NCBI GenBank assembly: GCA_002683575.1
Contig: NYTP01000044.1
Span: forward strand, 21,705-55,234
Reading direction: 5' to 3'
Origin: Bermanella sp.
GTDB taxonomy: Bacteria; Pseudomonadota; Gammaproteobacteria; Pseudomonadales; Oceanobacteraceae
DNA: 33,530 nt
Below, piece by piece: positions 25,592 through 32,586 of this stretch. Within the stretch, counting starts at the first letter, position 1; the number at the start of each line of letters is the position of its first letter. The notes beneath the pieces were generated by a model. The model had not been told where the DNA came from, searched no databases, and saw nothing but the letters and a program-made list of their open reading frames with translations. A program made the position numbers and the translations under genes.

Positions 25592-26404
25592 ATGGCTTAC
25601 ATTGAACCAAGTGAGTTTGTCACCAAGATGGTGGATGCAGGCGAATCCAAATGTTACATGTCCACGAAAGATACGTTTATTCGTGCTTTTATGGCCGGTG
25701 CCATTCTGGGTTTGGCCGCGGTGTTTGCAATTACAGTTGCAACAAAAACAGGTAGTCCAATTTTAGGCGCGTGTTTGTTCCCTGTTGGTTTTATCATGCT
25801 TTATTTAATGAAGTTTGATTTGCTAACCGGTGTGTTCACACTAGTACCACTGGCATGGTTAGATAAACGTCCAGGCATTACGCCATCACAAATTTTAAGA
25901 AACTGGGGTCTAGTATTTTTAGGTAACTTTGCAGGTGCCATGACCACTGCATTCTTTGTCTCCTTTATTTTAACCTACGGCTATAACACCGACGGTGGAG
26001 CTCTGGCTGCGAAAGTTGCTTCAATTGGTGAGTCTCGTACATTGGGTTATCAAGAGCATGGTGTTGCAGGTTGGTTTACGATTTTTATTCGCGGCATGTT
26101 ATGTAACTGGATGGTTTCAATGGGTGTGGTTGGCGCCATGATCTCTACGTCTGCAGGTGCAAAAATTGCAGCCATGTGGATGCCAGTAATGTTGTTCTTC
26201 TTTATGGGTTTTGAACACTCAATTGTAAACATGTTCCTTTTCCCGTTCTCTATGATTATGGGTGGTGAGTTTACGGTTTATGATTATCTTATCTGGAATG
26301 AAATTCCAACGGTTCTAGGTAACCTTGCTGGAGGTTTATTACTAGTCGGTTTGCCTCTTTATTATACCCATGTGAAAACCAGCCCAGAACGTCAGTTAGC
26401 GTAA
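25592..26404 (+). CDS. Formate/nitrite transporter (FNT) family channel, possibly for cyanate
   Basis: A 270-residue pentameric inner-membrane channel subunit of the FocA/NirC family. The central-pore histidine is H209 in GFEHSIVNMF, and N172 in CNWMV lines up with FocA Asn172. At the position of the family's conserved lysine (FocA Lys156) there is H156 instead. FNT channels pass small monovalent anions. With cyanase next in the same operon, cyanate is a plausible substrate, though nitrite or bicarbonate cannot be excluded. AGAGG is 9 bases before the ATG, and a sigma-54 promoter lies upstream. The family call is firm; the substrate is inference. Confidence 0.93.
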   Translation: MAYIEPSEFVTKMVDAGESKCYMSTKDTFIRAFMAGAILGLAAVFAITVATKTGSPILGACLFPVGFIMLYLMKFDLLTGVFTLVPLAWLDKRPGITPSQILRNWGLVFLGNFAGAMTTAFFVSFILTYGYNTDGGALAAKVASIGESRTLGYQEHGVAGWFTIFIRGMLCNWMVSMGVVGAMISTSAGAKIAAMWMPVMLFFFMGFEHSIVNMFLFPFSMIMGGEFTVYDYLIWNEIPTVLGNLAGGLLLVGLPLYYTHVKTSPERQLA

Positions 26405-26434
26405 TCACACTTTAAATTTGAGGGAGTAATATTG

Positions 26435-26875
26435 ATGAATAAAGTAGAAATGACGGAAGCCATTATTCTTGCAAAAAAAGAGCAGTCGTTAACGTGGGAG
26501 AAAATAGGTACAGACTTAGGTATTTCACCTGTTTGGCTGACATCGGCTTGCTTAGGAATGAATAGCGCGCCCAAAGAAAAAGCACTGGCCATATCAGAAT
26601 ACTTGAGTCTGGGCAGTGACGTGGCTGAAGCGCTGATGGCCTACCCAACTAAAATTTGGGATCAAGCTGTGCCCACTGACCCACTAGTATATCGCTTGTA
26701 TGAAGTGGTTGGCGTTTATGGCGAGACACTAAAAGAAGTCATCCAAGAGAAATTTGGTGATGGCATCATGAGTGCCATCGACTTTTCCATGGATGTTGAT
26801 AAACAAGAAGACCCGAAAGGGGATCGCGTTATACTGACATTAAATGGCAAGTTCTTACCTTATAAATCATGGTAA
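26435..26875 (+). CDS. cynS: Cyanase (cyanate hydratase)
   Basis: Bicarbonate-dependent breakdown of cyanate to carbon dioxide and ammonia, giving usable nitrogen and detoxifying cyanate. The 146-residue product has the N-terminal helical domain, then the cyanase core. Catalytic residues R87, E90 and S113 keep the spacing of E. coli Arg96, Glu99 and Ser122 (VYRLYEVV and GIMSAIDF). I chose ATG 26435 because AGGGAG is 8 bases upstream; the codon before it, TTG 26432, is too close to that site. It lies 30 bases after the FNT gene, with no carbonic anhydrase gene adjacent. A terminator follows. Confidence 0.96.
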   Translation: MNKVEMTEAIILAKKEQSLTWEKIGTDLGISPVWLTSACLGMNSAPKEKALAISEYLSLGSDVAEALMAYPTKIWDQAVPTDPLVYRLYEVVGVYGETLKEVIQEKFGDGIMSAIDFSMDVDKQEDPKGDRVILTLNGKFLPYKSW

Positions 26876-26904
26876 TTTCTTCTTTAAATTTCTATTTATT
26901 GGGA

Positions 26905-26935
26905 ACCCTCACTCTTAATTGAGTGAGGGTTTTTT
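26905..26935 (+). terminator. Intrinsic terminator after cynS, abutting the next start codon
   Basis: Perfect 10-base arms ACCCTCACTC (26905-26914) and GAGTGAGGGT (26921-26930) with a TTAATT loop and six T (26930-26935). It ends 4 bases before the kinase ATG. The only Shine-Dalgarno-like sequence for that gene (GAGGG, 26925-26929) is inside the 3' arm, so the element may also block translation. Confidence 0.92.
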
Positions 26936-26939
26936 ATTT

Positions 26940-28670
26940 ATGAAAAAACAATTAAAAATTGCTGTTGGTCAAAGCACAAGCAAGGGCCGTAAAGCGGTTA
27001 ACCAAGATAGCCATGGAGTACACATTCCAGATAACTATTTACTGGATGCAAAAGGGATTGCCATTGCCATTGCCGATGGTATCAGTAGTAGTGACGTGAG
27101 TGATATTGCCAGTCAAACGGCGGTTAATGGATTTATTTCGGATTATTATTGTACTGCTGACGTGTGGTCTGTGAAGCACTCTGCGCAAAAAGTACTGCAA
27201 GCCACTAACCTCTGGCTGTATGCACAGGGGCAAAACGGGCTTAGTCGTTTTAATAAAGATAAAGGTTATGTTTGTACGTTTAGTTCGATTATCTTTAAAT
27301 CGAATTCATTTCATATTCTGCATTGTGGTGATAGTCGCATTTATCGTTTAGCGAATAATAGCTTAGAGCAATTAACACAAGATCATAGAAGAGTGGTTTC
27401 AGAAGACACCAGTTACCTGACCCGCGCATTAGGCATTCAATCTCAACTGGATTTTGATTATTCAATGCAAAGTTTAGAGATAAACGATGTTTTTATTCTG
27501 GCAACCGATGGCATCTATGAATACATTGATGACAGTGCGATGTTGGCATTAATGTCTGAATACAAACAAGACTTAAATCTAGCTTGCGAGAAAATAATTC
27601 AGCATGCCTATGATAATGGCAGTGAAGATAATTTAACTATTCAAATTGCTCAGATACTCGAGTTGCCTTTACATCAAATCGATGAAGTACAGCAGCAGGT
27701 CGCCCGCTTACCATTGCCGCCTTTGTTAGAGCCCAGAATGGAATTTGATGGTTATCAAATCCTACGCAGTATTTATATCAGTAGTCGCAGTCATGTGTAT
27801 TTGGCAAACGATACCGATACACAGCAGCAGGTGATTCTTAAGATACCTTCGACCGAGTTAAGAGAAAATAAACCCTATTTAGAAAGCTTTTTAATGGAAG
27901 ACTGGATTGCCAAGCGTATTGATAACCCCCATGTTTTAACGGCAATAGAATCACCCAGAAAGCGGCAATACTTATATAACGTGACGGAATATATTAAAGG
28001 ACAATCATTGTCACAGTGGATCGTTGATCACCCTAAGCCAAAACTCGATCAAGTCAGGGGGATTGTTTCTCAGGTGGCAAAAGGCTTACAAGCATTTCAT
28101 CGACAAGAAATGGTGCATCAAGACTTACGTCCAAATAATATTATGATCGATGAATTTGGTACCGTGAAGATCATTGATTTTGGTGCGACTCAAGTGGGCG
28201 GTGTCATGGATATTGGCCAGAACCGAAACGCCAATGACATTAAAGGAACAGCGCAATTCACCGCGCCAGAATACTATTTGGGTGAGGGTGGCTCTCACCG
28301 TTCAGATATTTTCTCATTGGGTGTCATTACTTATCAAATGCTCACCGGTAGGCTGCCTTACGGCACCGGTGTGTCAAAAATAAAAAACCGTCGAGACCGG
28401 CAGAAGCTTGTGTATCAATCTATTTTAGAAGATCAGCACCCGTTGCCGCCTTGGGTAGACGCTGCTATCAAAAAAGCCGTCCATGTTGAGCCATTAAAGC
28501 GTTATGCAGAAGTCTCTGAATTTGTGTTTGATTTAAATACACCCAGTGCGTCTTTTTTAAAGCGGGACAAGCCGCCATTAATTGAACGTAACCCACTGGC
28601 TTTCTGGCAAGGTGTCTCGGCCATGTTGTTATGCGTGGTCATTTTTTTAAGCTATCGATTACTTGTTTAG
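26940..28670 (+). CDS. PP2C-type phosphatase fused to Ser/Thr protein kinase, tail-anchored
   Basis: A 576-residue two-domain regulator. The N-terminal PP2C phosphatase has metal-site motifs NQDSHG (21-26), IADGI (D46), CGDSR (D131), ATDG (D190) and EDN (D230). The kinase domain (about 270-535) has Lys301 in VILKIP, the HQDLRPNN catalytic loop (D395), DFG (D413) and APEY. One C-terminal membrane helix (about 555-573) would anchor it with both domains in the cytoplasm. Similar fusions occur in nitrate-assimilation clusters (Pseudomonas nasA-nirBD region), which fits the cyanase neighbourhood. The TTG at 26919 lies inside the terminator stem, so ATG 26940 is preferred. Targets are unknown. Confidence 0.92.
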   Translation: MKKQLKIAVGQSTSKGRKAVNQDSHGVHIPDNYLLDAKGIAIAIADGISSSDVSDIASQTAVNGFISDYYCTADVWSVKHSAQKVLQATNLWLYAQGQNGLSRFNKDKGYVCTFSSIIFKSNSFHILHCGDSRIYRLANNSLEQLTQDHRRVVSEDTSYLTRALGIQSQLDFDYSMQSLEINDVFILATDGIYEYIDDSAMLALMSEYKQDLNLACEKIIQHAYDNGSEDNLTIQIAQILELPLHQIDEVQQQVARLPLPPLLEPRMEFDGYQILRSIYISSRSHVYLANDTDTQQQVILKIPSTELRENKPYLESFLMEDWIAKRIDNPHVLTAIESPRKRQYLYNVTEYIKGQSLSQWIVDHPKPKLDQVRGIVSQVAKGLQAFHRQEMVHQDLRPNNIMIDEFGTVKIIDFGATQVGGVMDIGQNRNANDIKGTAQFTAPEYYLGEGGSHRSDIFSLGVITYQMLTGRLPYGTGVSKIKNRRDRQKLVYQSILEDQHPLPPWVDAAIKKAVHVEPLKRYAEVSEFVFDLNTPSASFLKRDKPPLIERNPLAFWQGVSAMLLCVVIFLSYRLLV

Positions 28671-28671
28671 T

Positions 28672-29553
28672 TCACTCATGCCAATCTTTAAAGTGTTCGA
28701 GCAGATAATCGATAGCAAGGCGGGCACGTAAGGGTAAAAAGCGGCGGTTTTTATACACAATCCAGCTGCTGGCCCCTGAGCTCCAATAATTTTGCAGCAC
28801 TGGGGTTAATATCCCTTGTTCAATGGATTTTAAAAAACTGCTCTTGGGCATATACGCAATTCCCAAGCTTTGTTCACAGGCTGTCACCACTGCATGGGCA
28901 TTATTACTGCGCCAGCGACCGTGGACTTTATAGCTTAGCTCTTTGCCTGCATCGTTAAAGCGCCAATGTTCATTATTGGAGATTAAGCAGCTGTGCTGTT
29001 TTAACTCTTTTGGGTGGGTGGGGCTGCCATGCTCATTCAAGTAACGAGGGCTGGCAGCGGCCATCATGGGGCGGTCTAGCAGTTTTCGTGCGACCAAACC
29101 TGAGTCTTGAAGTTGGCCGTATCGAATTGAAAAGTCGATGCCATCTTCAACAAAATTGACCATACGACTATTGAAGTCCATATCAATGGTGAGCTCTGGG
29201 TGCAGCTTAGCAAACGCCATTAACACAGGGGCGACAAATTGTTCAGCAAACGCACCCGCTGCGCTGACCCGCAAGGTGCCGCTGAGTTGAAGTTGCTCAA
29301 GGCTGACTTGCTCGTTGGCCTGCTGTAAGCCATTTACTAATTCTTTACACTGCTGATAATACAGCTGACCACTTTCTGTCAGGCTTACTAATCGAGTGGT
29401 TCTGGCCAGTAGCGCACTGCCAAGGCGTTCCTCTAGGCGTGAAACTTGGCGGCTCACATGACTGGTGCTCACCCCTAGCTGCTTGGCCGCGGCCGAGAAC
29501 CCCTGACTTTCGGCTACTGCTACAAACTCAATAATGCCTTCGAAGCTGTCCAT
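28672..29553 (-). CDS. LysR-family transcriptional regulator
   Basis: A 293-residue regulator. The N-terminal winged helix-turn-helix is at about 18-40 (GFSAAAKQLGVSTSHVSRQ), followed by the linker helix and a periplasmic-binding-protein-like effector domain. I chose ATG 29553, with AGGA 6 bases upstream, over TTG 29580. It is divergent from the DJ-1/PfpI gene, so it probably controls that gene, and it converges with the kinase gene, leaving one base between stops. A link to cyanate genes, as for CynR, is less likely because of this orientation. Confidence 0.92.
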   Translation of the reverse strand: MDSFEGIIEFVAVAESQGFSAAAKQLGVSTSHVSRQVSRLEERLGSALLARTTRLVSLTESGQLYYQQCKELVNGLQQANEQVSLEQLQLSGTLRVSAAGAFAEQFVAPVLMAFAKLHPELTIDMDFNSRMVNFVEDGIDFSIRYGQLQDSGLVARKLLDRPMMAAASPRYLNEHGSPTHPKELKQHSCLISNNEHWRFNDAGKELSYKVHGRWRSNNAHAVVTACEQSLGIAYMPKSSFLKSIEQGILTPVLQNYWSSGASSWIVYKNRRFLPLRARLAIDYLLEHFKDWHE

Positions 29554-29644
29554 ATCAATCCTATTGTTGCTATTTGGCAATAGTAATTTGTCATTCTAGC
29601 GGATTATCAGCTCAAAGGAATGTAATTATCATGTGTCCATAGAT

Positions 29645-29656
29645 TGAGAGATCTCA
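29645..29656. promoter_or_regulatory. Palindrome in the lysR-pfpI divergent region, candidate LysR site
   Basis: TGAGA-GA-TCTCA, 26 bases before the DJ-1/PfpI start, in the 128-base region shared by both genes. Position and dyad symmetry fit an operator for the neighbouring LysR protein; the match to the loose T-N11-A pattern is only suggestive. Confidence 0.4.
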
Positions 29657-29681
29657 TAAATACTCAAATATTGGAGCAAAC

Positions 29682-30353
29682 ATGAAAAAAGTACTTATTT
29701 TCGTAACCAACCACGCCACCCTTGGTGAAACTAACGAAGCCAACGGCACGTTTGCACCTGAGCTGACCCACGCGTTACATGTGATGTTAGAAGCCGGTTT
29801 AGATTACGACCTTGTTTCCATTAAAGGTGGCCAGGCGCCGTTGTACGGCACCGACATGGAAGGCGATAGCGTTAACGCTGATATTCTTGCAAACAGCGAA
29901 TTCCAAAACCGCATTAATAACACGATTCCAGCATCGCAAATTAACGGTGATAACTACGACGCTGTATTTTATCCTGGTGGTTTTGGTTTGTTATCTGACT
30001 TGGCGAGCAATGAAGAAGTGGCCAAGATCAGTGCCAAGCATTATGAAGATGGCGGTGTGATTGCAGCGGTTTGTCACGGCCCAGCCGGTCTACTGCCTAT
30101 CACGTTAAGTAATGGTGAAAAGTTGATCGCTGATAAAGCGGTGACGGGCTTTACTCGTGAAGAAGAAGTGGACTACGGCACCATTGATAACATTCCATTC
30201 CTACTTGAAGAGTCGCTTGCCCGTACTGCCAAGCAGTATAATAAAGTACAACCTTGGGGTGAGTTTGTGGTGGAAGACAATCGTGTGATCACGGGTCAAA
30301 ACCCATCGAGTGCCCATGCGGTTGGTGTTGCATTAGTTAAGCACCTAGCATAA
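29682..30353 (+). CDS. DJ-1/PfpI-family (type 1 glutamine amidotransferase-like) protein
   Basis: A 223-residue cytoplasmic protein of the Hsp31-like branch of the DJ-1/PfpI superfamily. The nucleophile elbow is AAVCHGPAGLL with C131 and H132, and E27 in FAPELTH is the likely partner acid. DAVFYPGGFG is the typical preceding strand. Relatives act as glyoxalases, deglycases or stress chaperones; the exact activity cannot be read from the sequence. TTGGAG stands 7 bases before the ATG. It is a single gene regulated in all likelihood by the divergent LysR protein, and is followed by a very strong bidirectional terminator. Confidence 0.9.
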   Translation: MKKVLIFVTNHATLGETNEANGTFAPELTHALHVMLEAGLDYDLVSIKGGQAPLYGTDMEGDSVNADILANSEFQNRINNTIPASQINGDNYDAVFYPGGFGLLSDLASNEEVAKISAKHYEDGGVIAAVCHGPAGLLPITLSNGEKLIADKAVTGFTREEEVDYGTIDNIPFLLEESLARTAKQYNKVQPWGEFVVEDNRVITGQNPSSAHAVGVALVKHLA

Positions 30354-30404
30354 CCACTTGGTTTGAACACCAAGCCTAAGTCAATGCTAATGCACTGGCT
30401 TGTA

Positions 30405-30440
30405 ACACAAAAACGCCCTCATAAGAGGGCGTTTTTGTGT
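30405..30440. terminator. Bidirectional intrinsic terminator
   Basis: A perfect 16-base inverted repeat (30405-30420 / 30425-30440) with loop ATAA; the GC core is GCCCTC/GAGGGC flanked by A5 and T5 tracts. It serves the DJ-1/PfpI gene on the plus strand and the ferritin-like gene on the minus strand, whose stop codon starts at its edge. A close copy lies at 31336-31362. Confidence 0.95.
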
Positions 30441-31282
30441 CAGGTATCAGAGCTGTTTTGCCGTGTATTAAAGTCTTGGCAGGCGGCTTGATACAAGGTT
30501 ATTTCATCACGAGGCCAGATGGTTTCTCTTTTCTTTCGATACCTAAATCCCCCTTTAAAAAACAATTTAAGTGTTCGCCCGACAAAACCAATAAAGGGAA
30601 GCCAGTTACGCGGGTTAATGAGTGTTTTGTCTTTTATCAATAAGTACAACTGCACTGGGAAAATAGATAACACGGTAACCGGTAACCAGATACACAATAG
30701 GCTTAATATGATTCGAGCATTATTGGTTAAGCTGTGCGGGTAGGCCTTTTTATAAATAACATGACAAATCGATTGATGCTCAAGCTCTTCAAGGCAATGC
30801 CATAATAAAAAATTCGAAGCGCTATTGGGCTTAACCTGATCACCCAGCCAATACTCTTTGTGGGCTAATACGTCTTTACTAATGGCTGCGGTAATATGTT
30901 CAAACGCCACAGGAATGGCCAAACGAAAGGCAGGAGAGCTGCTTTTTTGTACCAGTGCCATGAATTTTGTTTGTAATGTGATTATCCATTTAAGCTCAGG
31001 GTGTCGATGCAAGATGGCCTGATTGGCGCGACGATGCATCACGGCATGCTGTCCTTCTTGCTTGATTAGCTCGGTTATTAAGATGTGTATATTGGCATCA
31101 TTTATTTGAATTTGATGTGTGCGTAATATTTCAATGACGGTGCGTTCAGACGAAGGAATAAACAGAGATAACGCTTGCATGAATTGTGTTTTTATCGAGT
31201 CCGCTAGCCAGGTGGCGTGTACGTCATGGAATGTAAAATCCACCCGACGAGTAATTAAAGGCATGGTCTGTATGTGGGACAT
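30440..31282 (-). CDS. Metal-dependent hydrolase-like protein (PF10118 type, ferritin-like)
   Basis: A 280-residue mostly helical protein. Repeated Glu/His metal-ligand motifs suggest a di-iron, ferritin-like core: ELIKQEGQHAVMH, VAFEHITAA and CLEELEHQSICHVIY. A hydrophobic stretch near residues 189-214 (IILSLLCIWLPVTVLSIFP) implies membrane association. The pattern fits the family annotated as predicted metal-dependent hydrolase (PF10118); the activity is not established. It is a single gene flanked on both sides by near-identical terminators, and the 3' edge of its frame touches one of them. Confidence 0.78.
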   Translation of the reverse strand: MSHIQTMPLITRRVDFTFHDVHATWLADSIKTQFMQALSLFIPSSERTVIEILRTHQIQINDANIHILITELIKQEGQHAVMHRRANQAILHRHPELKWIITLQTKFMALVQKSSSPAFRLAIPVAFEHITAAISKDVLAHKEYWLGDQVKPNSASNFLLWHCLEELEHQSICHVIYKKAYPHSLTNNARIILSLLCIWLPVTVLSIFPVQLYLLIKDKTLINPRNWLPFIGFVGRTLKLFFKGGFRYRKKRETIWPRDEITLYQAACQDFNTRQNSSDT

Positions 31283-31335
31283 AAGGCGATTCGATATTTT
31301 TATTATTATGTTTAAAGTGTACCAAGCCTAAAGCA

Positions 31336-31362
31336 AAAACGCCCTCACAAAGAGGGCGTTTT
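31336..31362 (-). terminator. Intrinsic terminator after the allantoinase gene
   Basis: Stem AAAACGCCCTC (31336-31346) / GAGGGCGTTTT (31352-31362) with loop ACAAA. On the minus strand it follows the puuE-like stop by 3 bases and ends in a T-run. It shares the core AACGCCCTC/GAGGGCGTT with the terminator at 30405-30440. Confidence 0.9.
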
Positions 31363-31365
31363 GAA

Positions 31366-32268
31366 TTAAGCGGCGGGGTGATGTTCTATCCAGTGCCTGG
31401 CAATGTCTTCGCGGGTGCAAACCCAAGCATCATTATGCTGCATGACATAATCTAAAAATCGTGCAAGGGAGGCGGCGCGCCCAGGGCGACCCACTAAGCG
31501 ACAGTGTAGCCCAATGCTCATCATCTTTGGTGTATCGCTGCCTTCGGCATACAGCACATCGAAGCTGTCTTTTAAGTAACTAAAGAATTGGTCTCCACAG
31601 TTAAACCCTTGTGGTGAGGCAAAACGCATGTCGTTGGCATCTAGCGTGTAAGGCACCACTAAGTGGGGTTTTTCAAAGTCGTGTAGCCAATAAGGCAGGT
31701 CATCGGCGTAGGAGTCAGCATCGTAAAGCAACTTCCCTGTTTCAACGACTAAGCGGCGGGTGTTTGGGCTCATGCGACCGGTGTACCAGCCCGCGGGCAA
31801 TTTGCCGGTGACTTTTTGGTGGATATCCAAAGCTTGTTCGATGTGTTCTTTTTCAACCGATTCAGGCACGTATTGGTAATCAATCCAGCGCAAGCCGTGA
31901 CTAGCAATTTCCCAGTCGGCCTTCAGCATGGCTTCAACGGCATCTGGGTTGCGCTCAAGTGCCATGGCCACACCAAAAACGGTTACCGGTAAATTACGTT
32001 CGGTAAACATGCGATGCAGGCGCCAAAACCCAGCGCGTGAGCCGTATTCATAGATGGACTCCATGTTCATGTGGCGCACGCCAGGCAAGGCCTGCGCACC
32101 GACAATCTCAGATAAAAAGGCTTCACTGGCATCATCACCGTGCAGAATGCAGTTCTCACCACCTTCTTCATAATTGATGACAAACTGCACCGCCACTTTT
32201 GCTTTATTAGGCCATTGCGCCTTAGTGGGGTGTGGGCCGTAGCCGATCATATCTCTTGGGTAGCTCAT
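31366..32268 (-). CDS. puuE: PuuE-type allantoinase (polysaccharide deacetylase family)
   Basis: A 300-residue cytoplasmic enzyme of the carbohydrate esterase 4/NodB fold, the metal-independent allantoinase group that hydrolyses allantoin to allantoate. Hallmarks are the N-terminal RDMIGYGPHPTKAQWPN, VQFVINYEEGGENCILHGD, the EIASHGLRWIDY segment and GWYTGRMSPNTRRLV. No other uricolytic or ureide gene is next to it, so its pathway here is incomplete within the window. The Arg-rich LVGRPGRA segment near the C-terminus also matches the family. A role in nitrogen salvage fits the neighbouring cyanase unit. The symbol reflects family similarity. Confidence 0.85.
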   Translation of the reverse strand: MSYPRDMIGYGPHPTKAQWPNKAKVAVQFVINYEEGGENCILHGDDASEAFLSEIVGAQALPGVRHMNMESIYEYGSRAGFWRLHRMFTERNLPVTVFGVAMALERNPDAVEAMLKADWEIASHGLRWIDYQYVPESVEKEHIEQALDIHQKVTGKLPAGWYTGRMSPNTRRLVVETGKLLYDADSYADDLPYWLHDFEKPHLVVPYTLDANDMRFASPQGFNCGDQFFSYLKDSFDVLYAEGSDTPKMMSIGLHCRLVGRPGRAASLARFLDYVMQHNDAWVCTREDIARHWIEHHPAA

Positions 32269-32404
32269 GCTGACACCTTAAATGAAATAGTAACAATGGG
32301 CCTTAAACTAAATAAAGCTGACTAAGTGGTCAACCTTATTTATCAAGCAATCGTCTCACCCCCCTGATTAAAGCCCATATCCATTAAGCTGAACAGCGCT
32401 AAGC

Positions 32405-32433
32405 TTGGAGCCATTAGAGGACACTGGTATAGT
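32405..32433 (+). promoter_or_regulatory. Promoter of the trpD unit
   Basis: TTGGAG (32405-32410) and TATAGT (32428-32433) with an ideal 17-base spacer. Start of transcription is expected near 32440, 30 bases before the leader ORF. The -10 hexamer is identical to that of the trpE promoter. Confidence 0.7.
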
Positions 32434-32470
32434 GAGCCCACTTTTTTCACCTGTGTATTGGGAAGTCGCC

Positions 32471-32533
32471 ATGGGGATTTTAACACTCAATAAAACCATT
32501 GCTGTTGTGCGAATGGCTTGGCGATGGCGTTAG
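32471..32533 (+). CDS. Putative trp leader peptide upstream of trpD
   Basis: A 20-codon frame starting at ATG 32471, five bases after GGGAAG, and ending AWRWR then TAG. Two Trp codons lie in the last four codons, which is far from chance for a short frame directly between a promoter and trpD. It is the classical layout for attenuation by ribosome stalling at Trp codons, reported for trpGDC in Pseudomonas putida. A T-run follows at 32543-32548, but I could not draw a convincing GC-rich terminator stem by eye; GGGGA (32473-32477) and TCCCC (32538-32542) could pair weakly. Confidence 0.7.
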   Translation: MGILTLNKTIAVVRMAWRWR

Positions 32534-32574
32534 AGAGTCCCCTTTTTTGTCGACCCTTTTCCCATAATTGATAC

Positions 32575-32584
32575 AAGGATCCTT
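32575..32584 (+). promoter_or_regulatory. Palindrome over the trpD ribosome binding site
   Basis: AAGGATCCTT is self-complementary and contains the trpD AAGGA ribosome binding site, 7 bases before the ATG. The trpE site is in a similar GGATC/GATCC repeat. Confidence 0.4.
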
Positions 32585-32586
32585 TC

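Larger units (their letters stand above)
32269..32586. other. 318-bp divergent region between the puuE-like gene and trpD
   Basis: It contains the trpD promoter, the leader ORF and a T-run. The puuE-side part (32269-32400) shows no clear promoter pair or structure by eye. Confidence 0.7.

Noticed and set aside
26919-26939. TTG start extending the kinase protein by seven residues
   Set aside because: The codon is inside the cynS terminator loop and stem; ATG 26940 gives the normal PP2C N-terminus.
28672-29553. LysR protein as CynR, the cyanase regulator
   Set aside because: It is divergent from the DJ-1/PfpI gene and separated from cynS by the kinase gene, and the cyanase unit has a sigma-54 promoter, which LysR proteins do not normally activate.
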